From Roseateles saccharophilus (GTDB lineage: Bacteria > Pseudomonadota > Gammaproteobacteria > Burkholderiales > Burkholderiaceae_C): 64,000 nucleotides of DNA. The notes under the pieces are model-generated. The model was not told the origin of the DNA. It did not search any database and saw nothing but the letters and a program-made list of their open reading frames with translations. How positions within the stretch are numbered: position 1 is the first letter of the stretch; every line of letters starts with the position of its first letter. Where the stretch lies: the NCBI RefSeq assembly GCF_004342485.1, contig NZ_SMBU01000003.1, positions 186,001 to 250,000 on the forward strand, read 5' to 3'. Positions 37,783 to 46,309 of this stretch are shown piece by piece. Both the position numbers and the translations under genes were made by a program.

Positions 37783-38946
37783 ATGAGCGATGCTGGCGCC
37801 CTGTCCATCCCCGAGCCGCCCGAGGCCTGGGCCGCCGGGTCGCCGGATGCCGAGCCGCAGTTGCTGGCCGCCGGGCCGCAGGAATGGCGCATCAGCGGCG
37901 ACTGGACCTTGCTGGCCTTGCGCGGGCGCTACGACGAGTTCCGCCAACGCATCGCCGCCGCAGTGGCGGAGCCCGGCGAGGCGCTGTGGGACCTGCGCGG
38001 CCTGCGCCGGCTGGACACCGCCGGCGCGCTGACGCTGTGGCAAGGCTGGGGGCGCAAGCCGCCGGCGCGGCTGCTGTGGCTGCCCGAGCATGTGACGCTG
38101 TTCGCGCAGTTCATGCAGCCCGGCGCGGTGCCGAGGCGCCGGGCGCGCCTGGCCCCGGGCATGGCCCTGGCCGGCTCGCGGCTGCTGGCCTTCGCCCGCC
38201 ACGCGGTCGACATCGTCGCGCTGACCGGCCGCCTGGTGCTGGACCTGGGCCGCATGCTGCGCCACCCGTCGCTGATCGGCTGGCGCGAAATCTCGGCCAA
38301 TGTCTTCCGCACCGGCGCGCAGGCGCTGCCGATCACGGCGCTGGTGGGCTTTCTCGTCGGGCTGACGCTGTCCTACCTGATCTCCAAGCAGCTCAGGGCC
38401 TATGGCGCCGACATCTTCGTCATCAACATCCTGGGCCTGGCCGTGCTGCGCGAGCTCGGGCCGTTGCTGGCGGCCATCATCGTGGCCGGGCGCTCGGGCT
38501 CGGCGATGACGGCGCAGATCGGCGTCATGCGCGTCACGCAGGAACTGGACGCGCTGTCGGTGATGGGCATCTCGCACACGGTGCGCCTGGTGGCGCCCAA
38601 GGTCATCGCGCTGGCGCTGTGCCTGCCGCTGGTCGCGCTGTGGACGGGCGCGCTGATGCTGCTGGGCGGCATGGCGGCGGCGCGCATGCAGCTCGGCATC
38701 GACCCGCTGCAATTCCTGCATGTGCTGCCGCGCGTCGTGCAGCCCGCCAACCTGTGGCTGGGCTGGAGCAAATCGGTGCTCTTCGGCGGCCTGATCGCGC
38801 TGCTGGCCTGCCACTTCGGGTTGCGCGTCAAGCCCAACACCGAGAGCCTGGGCCTGGGCGTCACGCAGTCGGTCGTTACGGCCATCACGCTGGTCATCGT
38901 CGTCGACGCGGTCTTCGCGGTACTTTTTTCGAACGTGGGCATATGA
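37783..38946 (+). CDS. MlaE-family ABC transporter permease with N-terminal STAS-like domain
   Basis: 387 residues. The first 115 residues resemble a STAS domain (WRISGDWTLLALRGRYDEF, LRGLRRLDTAGALTLW). The MlaE domain follows with ALPITALVGFLVGLTLSYL, LRELGPLLAAIIVAGRSGSAMTA and several membrane helices. It would be the inner-membrane permease of an MCE lipid transporter moving phospholipids or other lipids between membranes. In E. coli the STAS protein MlaB is separate; here it seems fused. First of four overlapping genes. Confidence 0.92.
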   Translation: MSDAGALSIPEPPEAWAAGSPDAEPQLLAAGPQEWRISGDWTLLALRGRYDEFRQRIAAAVAEPGEALWDLRGLRRLDTAGALTLWQGWGRKPPARLLWLPEHVTLFAQFMQPGAVPRRRARLAPGMALAGSRLLAFARHAVDIVALTGRLVLDLGRMLRHPSLIGWREISANVFRTGAQALPITALVGFLVGLTLSYLISKQLRAYGADIFVINILGLAVLRELGPLLAAIIVAGRSGSAMTAQIGVMRVTQELDALSVMGISHTVRLVAPKVIALALCLPLVALWTGALMLLGGMAAARMQLGIDPLQFLHVLPRVVQPANLWLGWSKSVLFGGLIALLACHFGLRVKPNTESLGLGVTQSVVTAITLVIVVDAVFAVLFSNVGI

Positions 38947-39794
38947 GCGCCGAAGCCATCATCGAAGTCGACAACGTCAGCACCGTGCTGGGCGGCCACG
39001 TCATCCACCGTCACCTAAACCTGACCGTCTACCGCGGCGAGGTCATGGCGCTGATCGGCGGCTCGGGCTCGGGCAAGACGACGCTGCTGCGCCTGCTGCT
39101 CGGCCTGGAGGTGCCCACGGCCGGCAGCGTGAAGATCTTCGGCCACCCGCTGGGTCGCTGCGCCGCGCGCGACCTGGAGTGCGTGCGCTACCGCTGGGGC
39201 GTGCTGTTCCAGAACGGCGCGCTGTTCTCGGCGCTGAACGTGTTCGACAACGTCGCGCTGCCGCTGCGCGAGCTCAAGAGCGTGCCGGACGACCTCGTCA
39301 AGCCCCTCGTCATGCTCAAGCTCGCCCAGGTCGGCCTCAAGCCCGAAGACGCGCTCAAGCGCCCGGCCGAGCTGTCCGGCGGCATGGTCAAGCGCGTGTC
39401 GCTGGCGCGCGCCCTCATCCTCGACCCGCAGCTGCTCTTCCTGGACGAGCCCACCGCCGGCCTGGACCCGGACAGCGCCAAGCAGTTCGTCAAGCTGCTG
39501 CGCCGACTGCGCCAGGAGCTGGAGCTGACCGTCGTGATGGTCACGCACGACGTGGACACGCTGTTCGCCGTCGTCGACCGCGTGGCCGTGCTGGCCGACC
39601 AGCACATCATCGCCTGCGGGCCGCTGGCAGACGTGGCCCGCCTGCCCCATTCCTTCGTGCGCAACTTCTTCCTCGGCCACCTCGAGCGCTGCGCCGAGGA
39701 GGACCTGCGGCGCTTCCGCCTCAGCCTGGACGACACCAGCGAGGACGGCGGCGTGCCGGCCGTGCTGCGCGAAGCCGAAGAGATCCACCACTGA
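38943..39794 (+). CDS. MlaF-type ABC transporter ATPase
   Basis: 283 residues. Walker A is GGSGSGKTT, the signature is LSGGMVKRVSLARAL, Walker B LLFLDEPTAGLD and the switch His is in VTHDVD. The C-terminal 30 residues after the ATPase core are acidic and resemble extensions seen in MlaF-like subunits. It energises the permease encoded just upstream (4-base overlap). Substrate: lipids by analogy to Mla/Pqi systems. Confidence 0.93.
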   Translation: MSAEAIIEVDNVSTVLGGHVIHRHLNLTVYRGEVMALIGGSGSGKTTLLRLLLGLEVPTAGSVKIFGHPLGRCAARDLECVRYRWGVLFQNGALFSALNVFDNVALPLRELKSVPDDLVKPLVMLKLAQVGLKPEDALKRPAELSGGMVKRVSLARALILDPQLLFLDEPTAGLDPDSAKQFVKLLRRLRQELELTVVMVTHDVDTLFAVVDRVAVLADQHIIACGPLADVARLPHSFVRNFFLGHLERCAEEDLRRFRLSLDDTSEDGGVPAVLREAEEIHH

Positions 39795-39799
39795 CCCTC

Positions 39800-40765
39800 A
39801 TGGAAAACAAAGCCCACGCCATCGCCGCCGGCCTCTTTGTGCTGCTGCTCGGCTTCGCGCTCGCGGCCACCGTCGCCTGGTTCCAGGGCGACCGCACCGA
39901 GCGCGTGCACTACACCGTCGTGTCGCGCAGCGGTGTCACCGGCCTCAACCTGAAGGCGCCGGTCAAGCTGCGCGGCGTGGAGGTGGGCCATGTCGAGGGC
40001 ATAGGCTTCGACCCGACCGATGCGCGCCAGATCCTCGTCGACATCGCCGTCGACGTGGCCGCCCCCGTCTCCACCAGCGCCTATGCCCAACTCGGCCTGC
40101 AAGGCGTCACCGGCCTGTCCTTTGTCGCGCTTGAGGAGGCCGATGCCGAGGCGCCGTTCAAGCGCGCCGAGCCGGGCGCCCGCATCGCGCTGCGGCCCAC
40201 GCTGCTGGACCGCCTGGCCGAGAGCGGCCCCAACCTCGTCGCCGGTTTCGCCGAGACCGCCACGCGGCTCAACGCCGTGCTCAGCGACGACAACCGCGCG
40301 CAGCTCGGCGAGGCCCTGGTGCAGCTGCGCCAGGCCGCCGGCGACACCAGCCGGCTGATGGCCGCGCTGCAGCCGGCCGCGCGCGAGCTGCCCGGCCTGC
40401 TGAAGGATGCCGATGCCGCCACCCAGCGCGCCGACGCGGCGCTGCGCCGCGTCGAGGCCCTGGCCGCCGATGGCCAGCAGCTCGCCCAGGACCTGAAGGC
40501 TCGCGCCGCGATGCTGGACCGGCTGGAGGCCGCCGCCGCTCAGGTCCAAGCCACGAGCCGCAACCTCGAGCTCGCGCTGGTGGGCGACACGCCGCCGCGC
40601 ACGCGCCCGCTGCTGTCCGACATCTCGGCCGCCAGCCGCAGCGTCGAGCGCGCCGCCAACGAGGTCGGTGAACAGCCGCAAAGCCTGCTCTTCGGCCGTG
40701 GCGCGCGCCCACCCGGCCCTGGCGAGACCGGCTTCGAGCAACGCCAGAAGACCGGCACCAAATGA
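39800..40765 (+). CDS. MlaD-type MCE-domain substrate-binding protein
   Basis: 321 residues. One N-terminal membrane anchor (AAGLFVLLLGFALAATVAWF) is followed by the MCE domain (VVSRSGVTGLNLKAPVKLRGVEVGHV, and a QLGLQGVTGLSFVALEEAD block). The C-terminal half is helical and Ala-rich with coiled-coil character, as expected for proteins that form hexameric rings or tubes in the periplasm. It follows the ATPase gene by 5 bp and overlaps the lipoprotein gene by four bases. Confidence 0.92.
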   Translation: MENKAHAIAAGLFVLLLGFALAATVAWFQGDRTERVHYTVVSRSGVTGLNLKAPVKLRGVEVGHVEGIGFDPTDARQILVDIAVDVAAPVSTSAYAQLGLQGVTGLSFVALEEADAEAPFKRAEPGARIALRPTLLDRLAESGPNLVAGFAETATRLNAVLSDDNRAQLGEALVQLRQAAGDTSRLMAALQPAARELPGLLKDADAATQRADAALRRVEALAADGQQLAQDLKARAAMLDRLEAAAAQVQATSRNLELALVGDTPPRTRPLLSDISAASRSVERAANEVGEQPQSLLFGRGARPPGPGETGFEQRQKTGTK

Positions 40766-41346
40766 CCCTCCGACTCCTTGCCACGACCCTCGCCGCGCTG
40801 CTGCTGAGCGCCTGCTCGCTCGCGCCCGTCGCCCCGGCCAAGACCGTCTACGACCTCGGCCCCGCGCCGGCCGCGCCCGCCGGCGGCGGCGGCCCGCTGG
40901 CCTGGCGCATCGCCGACGTGACCGCCCCGCCCTGGCTCGGCGGTGACGGCATCGCCTACCGGCTCGGCTACGAGCAGGCACTGCGCCAGCAGCACTACCG
41001 CGACAGCGTCTGGGCCGCGCCCCCCGCCGCGCTGCTGACCCAGCGCCTGCGCGAGCGGCTGGACACGCCGCCCGGCTGCGCCAACCGGCCCGCCGCGCTG
41101 CTGGCCGTCAGCCTGGACGAGTTCGAGCAGGTGTTCACGAGCCCGGCGAGCAGCCAGGTCGTGCTGCGCGTGCACGCGACGCTGTGGCCCGCCGGCGCCA
41201 CCGGCCCGACGCTGCAGCAGCACTGGCGCCTGGAGCGCCCCGCCGCGACACCCGACGCCGCTGGCGCCGTGCGCGGCCTGGCCCAGGCCGTGGACGAACT
41301 GCTGCCGCAACTGGCCGACTGGCTGGTCGTATCGGCCTGCCGCTGA
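40762..41346 (+). CDS. ABC-type transport auxiliary lipoprotein (PqiC-like)
   Basis: 194 residues. The lipobox is LLLSACS, and the PqiC/ABC_trans_aux domain follows (TVYDLGPA, APPWLGGDGIAYRLGYEQAL, HYRDSVWAAPPAALLTQRLR). It is an outer-membrane lipoprotein thought to link MCE transporters to the outer membrane. Last gene of the Mla-like operon; cutA follows 8 bp later. Confidence 0.88.
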   Translation: MTLRLLATTLAALLLSACSLAPVAPAKTVYDLGPAPAAPAGGGGPLAWRIADVTAPPWLGGDGIAYRLGYEQALRQQHYRDSVWAAPPAALLTQRLRERLDTPPGCANRPAALLAVSLDEFEQVFTSPASSQVVLRVHATLWPAGATGPTLQQHWRLERPAATPDAAGAVRGLAQAVDELLPQLADWLVVSACR

Positions 41347-41354
41347 GGGTGTCG

Positions 41355-41705
41355 ATGGACATGCTGGCCGTCTTCACCACCGTCGCGACCGAGGCCCAGG
41401 CCGATGCGCTGGCCGGCGCCGCCATCGAGGCGCGGCTGGCCGCCTGCGTGCAGGCCGAAGCCATCCACAGCACCTATCGCTGGCAGGGCCGGATCGCCAA
41501 CCAGTCGGAAATCCGCCTGCTGTTCAAGACCCGCCGCGAGCACTACGCTGCCCTCGAAAGACTGCTGCGGGAACGGCATCCCTACGAGCTGCCGGCGATC
41601 TTTGCGCTGGAGGTGGCGGCGGCGTCCCCCGGCTACGCGGCCTGGCTGCAGGAATCGCTCGACGGCGCGCCACCGCAGCCGCAGGGCGGCGAGCCACAGG
41701 CTTGA
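41355..41705 (+). CDS. cutA: Divalent-cation tolerance protein CutA
   Basis: 116 residues. The trimeric PII-like fold is recognisable from TTVATEAQADALAGAAIEARLAACV, STYRWQGRI and RHPYELPAIFALEV. CutA was linked to copper tolerance, though its true role is debated. The start MDMLAVFTT at 41355 fits the family. The C-terminus carries a short extra Pro/Gln tail. It is placed directly behind the lipoprotein gene. Confidence 0.93.
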   Translation: MDMLAVFTTVATEAQADALAGAAIEARLAACVQAEAIHSTYRWQGRIANQSEIRLLFKTRREHYAALERLLRERHPYELPAIFALEVAAASPGYAAWLQESLDGAPPQPQGGEPQA

Positions 41706-41784
41706 GGATGGATCGCGGCGCGCGGCGATGGAATTCCGGGCGACGCGGCGTCACACTCGGGCCAACCGACCGCCGCCCCCAGCC

Positions 41785-42102
41785 ATGAACGAACTGCTCG
41801 CCGCCTACCGCTACACCAGCAACAACCACGCGCAGATCGAGGCCAGCAAAGTCTGCGGCTGCTGCAACTGCGTCGAGCTGTTCAAGCCCGAGGACATCGT
41901 CGGCTGGACGGGGCTGACCGTGCAGAACATGGACGACCCCAAGGCCATCCGCCAGCAGACCGCGATGTGCCCGCGCTGCGGCAGCGAGGCCGTGCTGGGC
42001 GATGGCTGCGGCTTCGCTATCAACGCGAACTTCCTCGCGCGGATGAACGAGGCCTGGTTCCAGCGGACGATGATCCACCGGCCGGCGCAAAAGAAGCCCT
42101 GA
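41785..42102 (+). CDS. Small Cys-rich protein, putative metal-binding
   Basis: 105 residues. Cysteines in KVCGCCNCVELF and MCPRCGSEAVLGDGCGF look like a split zinc-binding site. I recognise this as a type of conserved cytoplasmic protein without known function. Codon use is like that of the neighbours. It lies alone between cutA and a cupin gene. Confidence 0.65.
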   Translation: MNELLAAYRYTSNNHAQIEASKVCGCCNCVELFKPEDIVGWTGLTVQNMDDPKAIRQQTAMCPRCGSEAVLGDGCGFAINANFLARMNEAWFQRTMIHRPAQKKP

Positions 42103-42147
42103 AACCCGGCTTGGCACGCCCCCGGCAGGCGGCGCATACTGCCCCGC

Positions 42148-42474
42148 ATGGCCATCGCCCACGCCACTCCCGGTCAAGCCATCGACATCCGGCCCGCCGC
42201 CGCCGACCCCGACGGCGCCCGCACAGTGGCGCTGTTCAAGTCGCGCGACCTGGAGGTCATGCGCCTCGTGCTGCCGGCCGGCAAGGCCCTGCCGCCGCAC
42301 AAGGTGGCGCGCGAGATCACCATCCAGTGCATCAGCGGCGCGCTGGCCGTCAACACCGCGGCCGGCCGGCACGAGCTGAAGGCCGGGCAGTTGCTCTACC
42401 TCGACCGCGAGGCCATGCACGACGTGCAGGCCCTTGAAGACGCGATGGCCCTGGTGACGGTCGCCCTGCCCTGA
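42148..42474 (+). CDS. Small cupin-domain protein
   Basis: 108 residues. A single cupin barrel: motif one is degenerate (LPAGKALPPHKVAREITIQCISG) and motif two ends LLYLDREAMHDVQAL. Such small cupins may bind metal through the two His, but no substrate can be deduced. A CATACT box stands 7 bp before the ATG and no Shine-Dalgarno sequence is seen, so the message may be leaderless. Confidence 0.75.
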   Translation: MAIAHATPGQAIDIRPAAADPDGARTVALFKSRDLEVMRLVLPAGKALPPHKVAREITIQCISGALAVNTAAGRHELKAGQLLYLDREAMHDVQALEDAMALVTVALP

Positions 42475-42558
42475 GAACCCAGGCGTTGTCGCCCCTGGGA
42501 CGCCGGGGCGCCGGCCAGGGTGCTTCAATGGCGGCCGTTTGCATGAACAGGCAGCCCC

Positions 42559-43578
42559 ATGAGCACCATCAACCACCAGATCGTCCTCGCCTCGCGCCCT
42601 AAGGGTGAGGTCACGCCCGACAACTTCCGCCTCGTCGAGGCCCAGCTCCCGCCGCTGGCCGAGGGCCAGGTGCGCGTGCGCAACCACTACCTGAGCCTGG
42701 ACCCCTACATGCGGGGCCGCATGAACGACAGCAAGAGCTATGCGGCCTCGCAGCCGCTGGACGAGGTCATGATCGGCGGCACCGTCGGCGAGGTGGTCGA
42801 GTCCCGCAACGCCAATTTCGCCGCCGGCGACAAGGTCGTCGGCATGGGCGGCTGGCAGGAATACTTCACCGTGGACGGCGGCCAGCGCGGCGTGCTGAGC
42901 AAGGTCGACACCACCCACATCCCCCTGTCCGCCTATCTCGGCGCGGTCGGCATGCCGGGCGTCACCGCCTGGTACGGACTGATGAAGATCATCAACCCCA
43001 AGGCCGGCGAGACCGTCGTGGTCAGCGCCGCCAGCGGCGCGGTCGGCAGCGTCGTGGGCCAGCTCGCCAAGGCACGCGGCGCCCGCGCGGTGGGCCTGGC
43101 CGGCGGCGCAGACAAATGCCGCTATGTCGTCGAGGAACTGGGCTTCGATGCCTGCATCGACTACAAGCAGCATGCCGACCTGAAGTCGCTGTCCGCCGCG
43201 CTGAAGGCCGAGTGCCCGAACGGCATCGACGGCTATTTCGAGAACGTCGGCGGCATGATCCTCGACGCCGTGCTGCTGCGCGCCAACGCCTTCAGCCGCA
43301 TCGCCATGTGCGGCATGATCTCCGGCTACAACGGTGAGCCCATCCCGCTGACCTACCCGCAGCTCATCCTGACCAACCGCATGAAGGTCGAGGGCTTCAT
43401 CGTCTCCGAGCACATGGAAGTCTGGCCCGAGGCACTGAAGGAGCTGGGCGGCCTGGTGGCCTCGGCCAAGCTCAAGTTCCGCGAGTCCGTCGCCCAGGGG
43501 ATCGCCAGCGCGCCCGAGGCCTTCATGGGCCTGCTCAAGGGCCGCAACTTCGGCAAACAGCTGGTGAAACTGGTCTGA
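42559..43578 (+). CDS. NADP-dependent MDR oxidoreductase (CurA/prostaglandin reductase type)
   Basis: 339 residues. A zinc-free medium-chain dehydrogenase: LSLDPYMRGRMND is the family signature, the nucleotide site is SAASGAVGSVVGQLAKARGARAVG, and the C-terminal block is LLKGRNFGKQLVKLV. Enzymes of this group reduce the double bond of enones such as curcumin or 15-keto-prostaglandins. The physiological substrate is unknown. The stop overlaps the next start by one base. Confidence 0.9.
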   Translation: MSTINHQIVLASRPKGEVTPDNFRLVEAQLPPLAEGQVRVRNHYLSLDPYMRGRMNDSKSYAASQPLDEVMIGGTVGEVVESRNANFAAGDKVVGMGGWQEYFTVDGGQRGVLSKVDTTHIPLSAYLGAVGMPGVTAWYGLMKIINPKAGETVVVSAASGAVGSVVGQLAKARGARAVGLAGGADKCRYVVEELGFDACIDYKQHADLKSLSAALKAECPNGIDGYFENVGGMILDAVLLRANAFSRIAMCGMISGYNGEPIPLTYPQLILTNRMKVEGFIVSEHMEVWPEALKELGGLVASAKLKFRESVAQGIASAPEAFMGLLKGRNFGKQLVKLV

Positions 43579-44027
43579 TGCGCTGGACCTGCGCGCCCTT
43601 CGCCGAGTTGAGCGTGCAGCTACTCCACGACGCCTTGGCCCTGCGCTCCGAGGTCTTCGTCGTCGAGCAGAACTGCGTCTTCCTCGACATCGACGGCCTG
43701 GACCCGCAGGTCTGGCATCTGCTCGGCCACGGCGACGACGGCAGCCTCAGGGCCTATGCGCGGCTGATCCCGCCCGGGCTCAAGGCGCCCGACGCACTGA
43801 TCGGCCGCGTCGTCACCGCGCCCGCCGCCCGCGGCGGCGGAACGGGCCGCGCGCTGATGGCCGAAGCCGTCGCGCAGTGCGAACGGCTGTGGCCGGGCCA
43901 CGGCATCACGCTGCATGCCCAGGCCCATCTGCAACGCTTCTACGCCGGCTTCGGCTTCCTGCCGGTCGGCGAGCCCTACATCGAAGACGGCATCCCCCAC
44001 CAGGAGATGCGCAAGGAGACCGCATGA
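43578..44027 (+). CDS. GNAT acetyltransferase, ElaA-like
   Basis: 149 residues. The start (ELSVQLLHDALALRSEVFVVEQ) and DLDGLDP-like segment match the ElaA subgroup; the acetyl-CoA loop is reduced to VVTAPAARGGGTGRALM, and the FYAGFGFLPVGEPYIEDGIPH ending is diagnostic. Substrate unknown. It is wedged between the oxidoreductase and SDR genes with 1- and 4-base overlaps. Confidence 0.88.
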   Translation: MRWTCAPFAELSVQLLHDALALRSEVFVVEQNCVFLDIDGLDPQVWHLLGHGDDGSLRAYARLIPPGLKAPDALIGRVVTAPAARGGGTGRALMAEAVAQCERLWPGHGITLHAQAHLQRFYAGFGFLPVGEPYIEDGIPHQEMRKETA

Positions 44028-44908
44028 AAAAGACCGCAGTGATCACCGGCGCCGGCTCCGGCTTCGGCCTGGAAACCGCCCGCCTCGCCGCCAAGCGCGG
44101 CATGAACCTCGTCCTCGTCGACGTGCAGGCCGATGCCCTCGACAAGGCGGCCTCGGAGTTCAAGGACGTCGAGGTGCTGGCCCGCGTCGTCGATGTCGCC
44201 AAGGCCGAGCCGATGGAGGCGCTGGCCGCGGCCGTGCAGGAGCGCTTCGGCGCGCCGCACTTCGTCTTCAACAACGCCGGCGTCGGCTCCGGCGGCCTGA
44301 TCTGGGAGAACGCCCTCAGCGACTGGGAATGGGTGCTGGGCGTCAACCTGATGGGCGTCGTGCACGGCGTACGCCTGTTCACGCCGATGATGCTGGCCGC
44401 CGCCAAGGCCGACCCCGGCTACTCGGGCCACATCGTCAACACCGCGTCGATGGCCGGCATGCTGAACCCGCCCAATATGGGCGTCTACAACGTGTCCAAG
44501 CATGCCGTCGTGTCGCTGTCGGAGACGCTGTATCAAGACCTGTCCCTCGTCACCGACCAGGTGCACGCCTCGGTGCTCTGCCCCTTCTTCGTGCCCACCG
44601 GCATCAGCCAGAGCCACCGCAACCGGCCGGGCGAGTTCGCTGCGCCCAAGCCGACGAAGAGCCAGCTGATCTCGCAGGCCCAGACCGACAAGGCCGTGTC
44701 CTCCGGCAAGCTGACCGCGGCCGACGTGGCGGCGCTGGTGTTCGACGCCGTCGACCACGACAAGTTCTACATCTTCAGCCACCCGCAGGCCCTGGCCGGC
44801 GTGCAGACGCGGCTGGAAGACGTGATGCTGCTACGCAACCCGACCGATCCCTTCATCGACAAGCCCGAGATCGGCGCCGCGCTGCGCGCCAAGCTGCGAG
44901 CGGACTGA
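44024..44908 (+). CDS. Short-chain dehydrogenase/reductase
   Basis: 294 residues from ATG 44024. The NAD(P) site is TGAGSGFGLETARLA, followed by the NNAG motif and the catalytic YNVSK (Tyr-x3-Lys) with a Ser in NTASMAG. The protein is about 40 residues longer than a minimal SDR because of a C-terminal lobe (LTAADVAALVFDAVDHDKFYIF). Substrate unknown. Third gene of the overlapping trio with the MDR and GNAT genes. Confidence 0.9.
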   Translation: MKKTAVITGAGSGFGLETARLAAKRGMNLVLVDVQADALDKAASEFKDVEVLARVVDVAKAEPMEALAAAVQERFGAPHFVFNNAGVGSGGLIWENALSDWEWVLGVNLMGVVHGVRLFTPMMLAAAKADPGYSGHIVNTASMAGMLNPPNMGVYNVSKHAVVSLSETLYQDLSLVTDQVHASVLCPFFVPTGISQSHRNRPGEFAAPKPTKSQLISQAQTDKAVSSGKLTAADVAALVFDAVDHDKFYIFSHPQALAGVQTRLEDVMLLRNPTDPFIDKPEIGAALRAKLRAD

Positions 44909-44929
44909 AGCGGCTGGGACAATCGGGGG

Positions 44930-46261
44930 ATGCATTCCCCCGATTCCATCGCCGTCATCGGCGGCGGCCCCGCCGGCCTGATGGCCGCCGAGGTGCTGGC
45001 CGCCGCCGGCCACACCGTCACCGTCTACGACGCCAAGCCCAGCGTCGGCCGCAAGTTCCTGCTGGCCGGCAAGGGCGGCCTCAACCTGACCCACTCCGAG
45101 CCCTTCGAGCCCTTCCTCGGCCGCTTCGGTTCGCGCGCCGCGCAGTTGGCGCCGCTGCTGCGCGGCTTCGATGCGGACGCGCTCCGCGAATGGGCCGCGG
45201 GCCTCGGCATCGAAACCTTCGTCGGCACCTCGGGCCGCGTCTTCCCCAAGGACCTGAAGGCCGCGCCGCTGCTGCGCGCCTGGCTGCACCGGCTGCGCGC
45301 GGCCGGCGTGAAGTTCGCGATGCGCCACCGCTGGACAGGCTGGGCCGAGGACGGCGCGCTGCGCTTTGAAACCCCCGACGGCGGCGAACGCCGCATGCAG
45401 GCCCGCGCCACGCTGCTGGCCCTGGGTGGCGCGTCCTGGCCCCAGCTGGGCTCGGACGGCGCCTGGGCGCCCTGGCTGGCCGAACGCGGCGTCGGCATCG
45501 CGCCGCTGCAGGCCGCCAACTGCGGCTTCGACGTCGGTGCGACGGCGGCCCATGCCGACGGCCCCGGCTGGAGCGAGCGCTTCGCCCGCGAGTTTGCCGG
45601 CCAGCCCATCAAGCCGGTGGCCCTTGCGACCGATGGCTTCGCCTACCGCGCTGGCGAGTTCGTCGTCACCGCCAGCGGCATCGAGGGCTCGCTGGTCTAC
45701 GCCGCCAGCAGCGCGCTGCGCGAGCAGATTGCCCGCAAGGGCTCGGCCACGCTCTATCTGGACCTGCTGCCCCAGCTGACGCCCGAGCGCGTGCTGGCCG
45801 AGGTGCGCCACCCGCGCGGCAGCCGCTCGCTGTCCTCGCATCTGAAGAGCCGCCTGCACCTGAACGCGCTGAAGCTCGGCCTGCTGCACGAGCTGCTGAC
45901 GCGCGAACAAATGCTGGAGCCCGCCACGCTGGCCGGTGCGCTGAAGGCGCTCAAGCTCACGCTGCACGCGCCCCGCCCCGTGGCCGAGGCGATCAGCACG
46001 GCCGGCGGCGTGCGCTTCGAGGCGCTGACCGACGACCTGATGCTGCAGGCCCTGCCCGGCGTGTTCTGCGCCGGCGAGATGCTGGACTGGGAGGCCCCGA
46101 CCGGCGGCTATCTGCTGACGGCCAGCTTCGCCAGCGGCCGCGCGGCGGCGCAGGGGCTAGCCCGCTGGCTGGCCGGCCATCCGCCCCCTGACTGGAGGGG
46201 CGAGCTGCCCCCGATCCGCCGAGTCACGGTGACGTCACCTCGGCTCCAGACACTCGCGTGA
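44930..46261 (+). CDS. HI0933/YhiN-type flavoprotein
   Basis: 443 residues. The FAD site is AVIGGGPAGLMAAEVLAAAGH, followed by GRKFLLAGKGGLNLTHSE, which is diagnostic for the HI0933-like family (TIGR03862 subgroup). The C-terminal FCAGEMLDWEAPTGGYLLTASFASG closes the FAD fold. Catalytic role unknown. A GACAAT box stands 6 bp before the ATG without a Shine-Dalgarno sequence, again like a leaderless start. Confidence 0.9.
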   Translation: MHSPDSIAVIGGGPAGLMAAEVLAAAGHTVTVYDAKPSVGRKFLLAGKGGLNLTHSEPFEPFLGRFGSRAAQLAPLLRGFDADALREWAAGLGIETFVGTSGRVFPKDLKAAPLLRAWLHRLRAAGVKFAMRHRWTGWAEDGALRFETPDGGERRMQARATLLALGGASWPQLGSDGAWAPWLAERGVGIAPLQAANCGFDVGATAAHADGPGWSERFAREFAGQPIKPVALATDGFAYRAGEFVVTASGIEGSLVYAASSALREQIARKGSATLYLDLLPQLTPERVLAEVRHPRGSRSLSSHLKSRLHLNALKLGLLHELLTREQMLEPATLAGALKALKLTLHAPRPVAEAISTAGGVRFEALTDDLMLQALPGVFCAGEMLDWEAPTGGYLLTASFASGRAAAQGLARWLAGHPPPDWRGELPPIRRVTVTSPRLQTLA

Positions 46262-46309
46262 GCCTGCGACAGGCCCTCCTTCACCGAGCCCACCAACGGA
46301 GCCATTCAA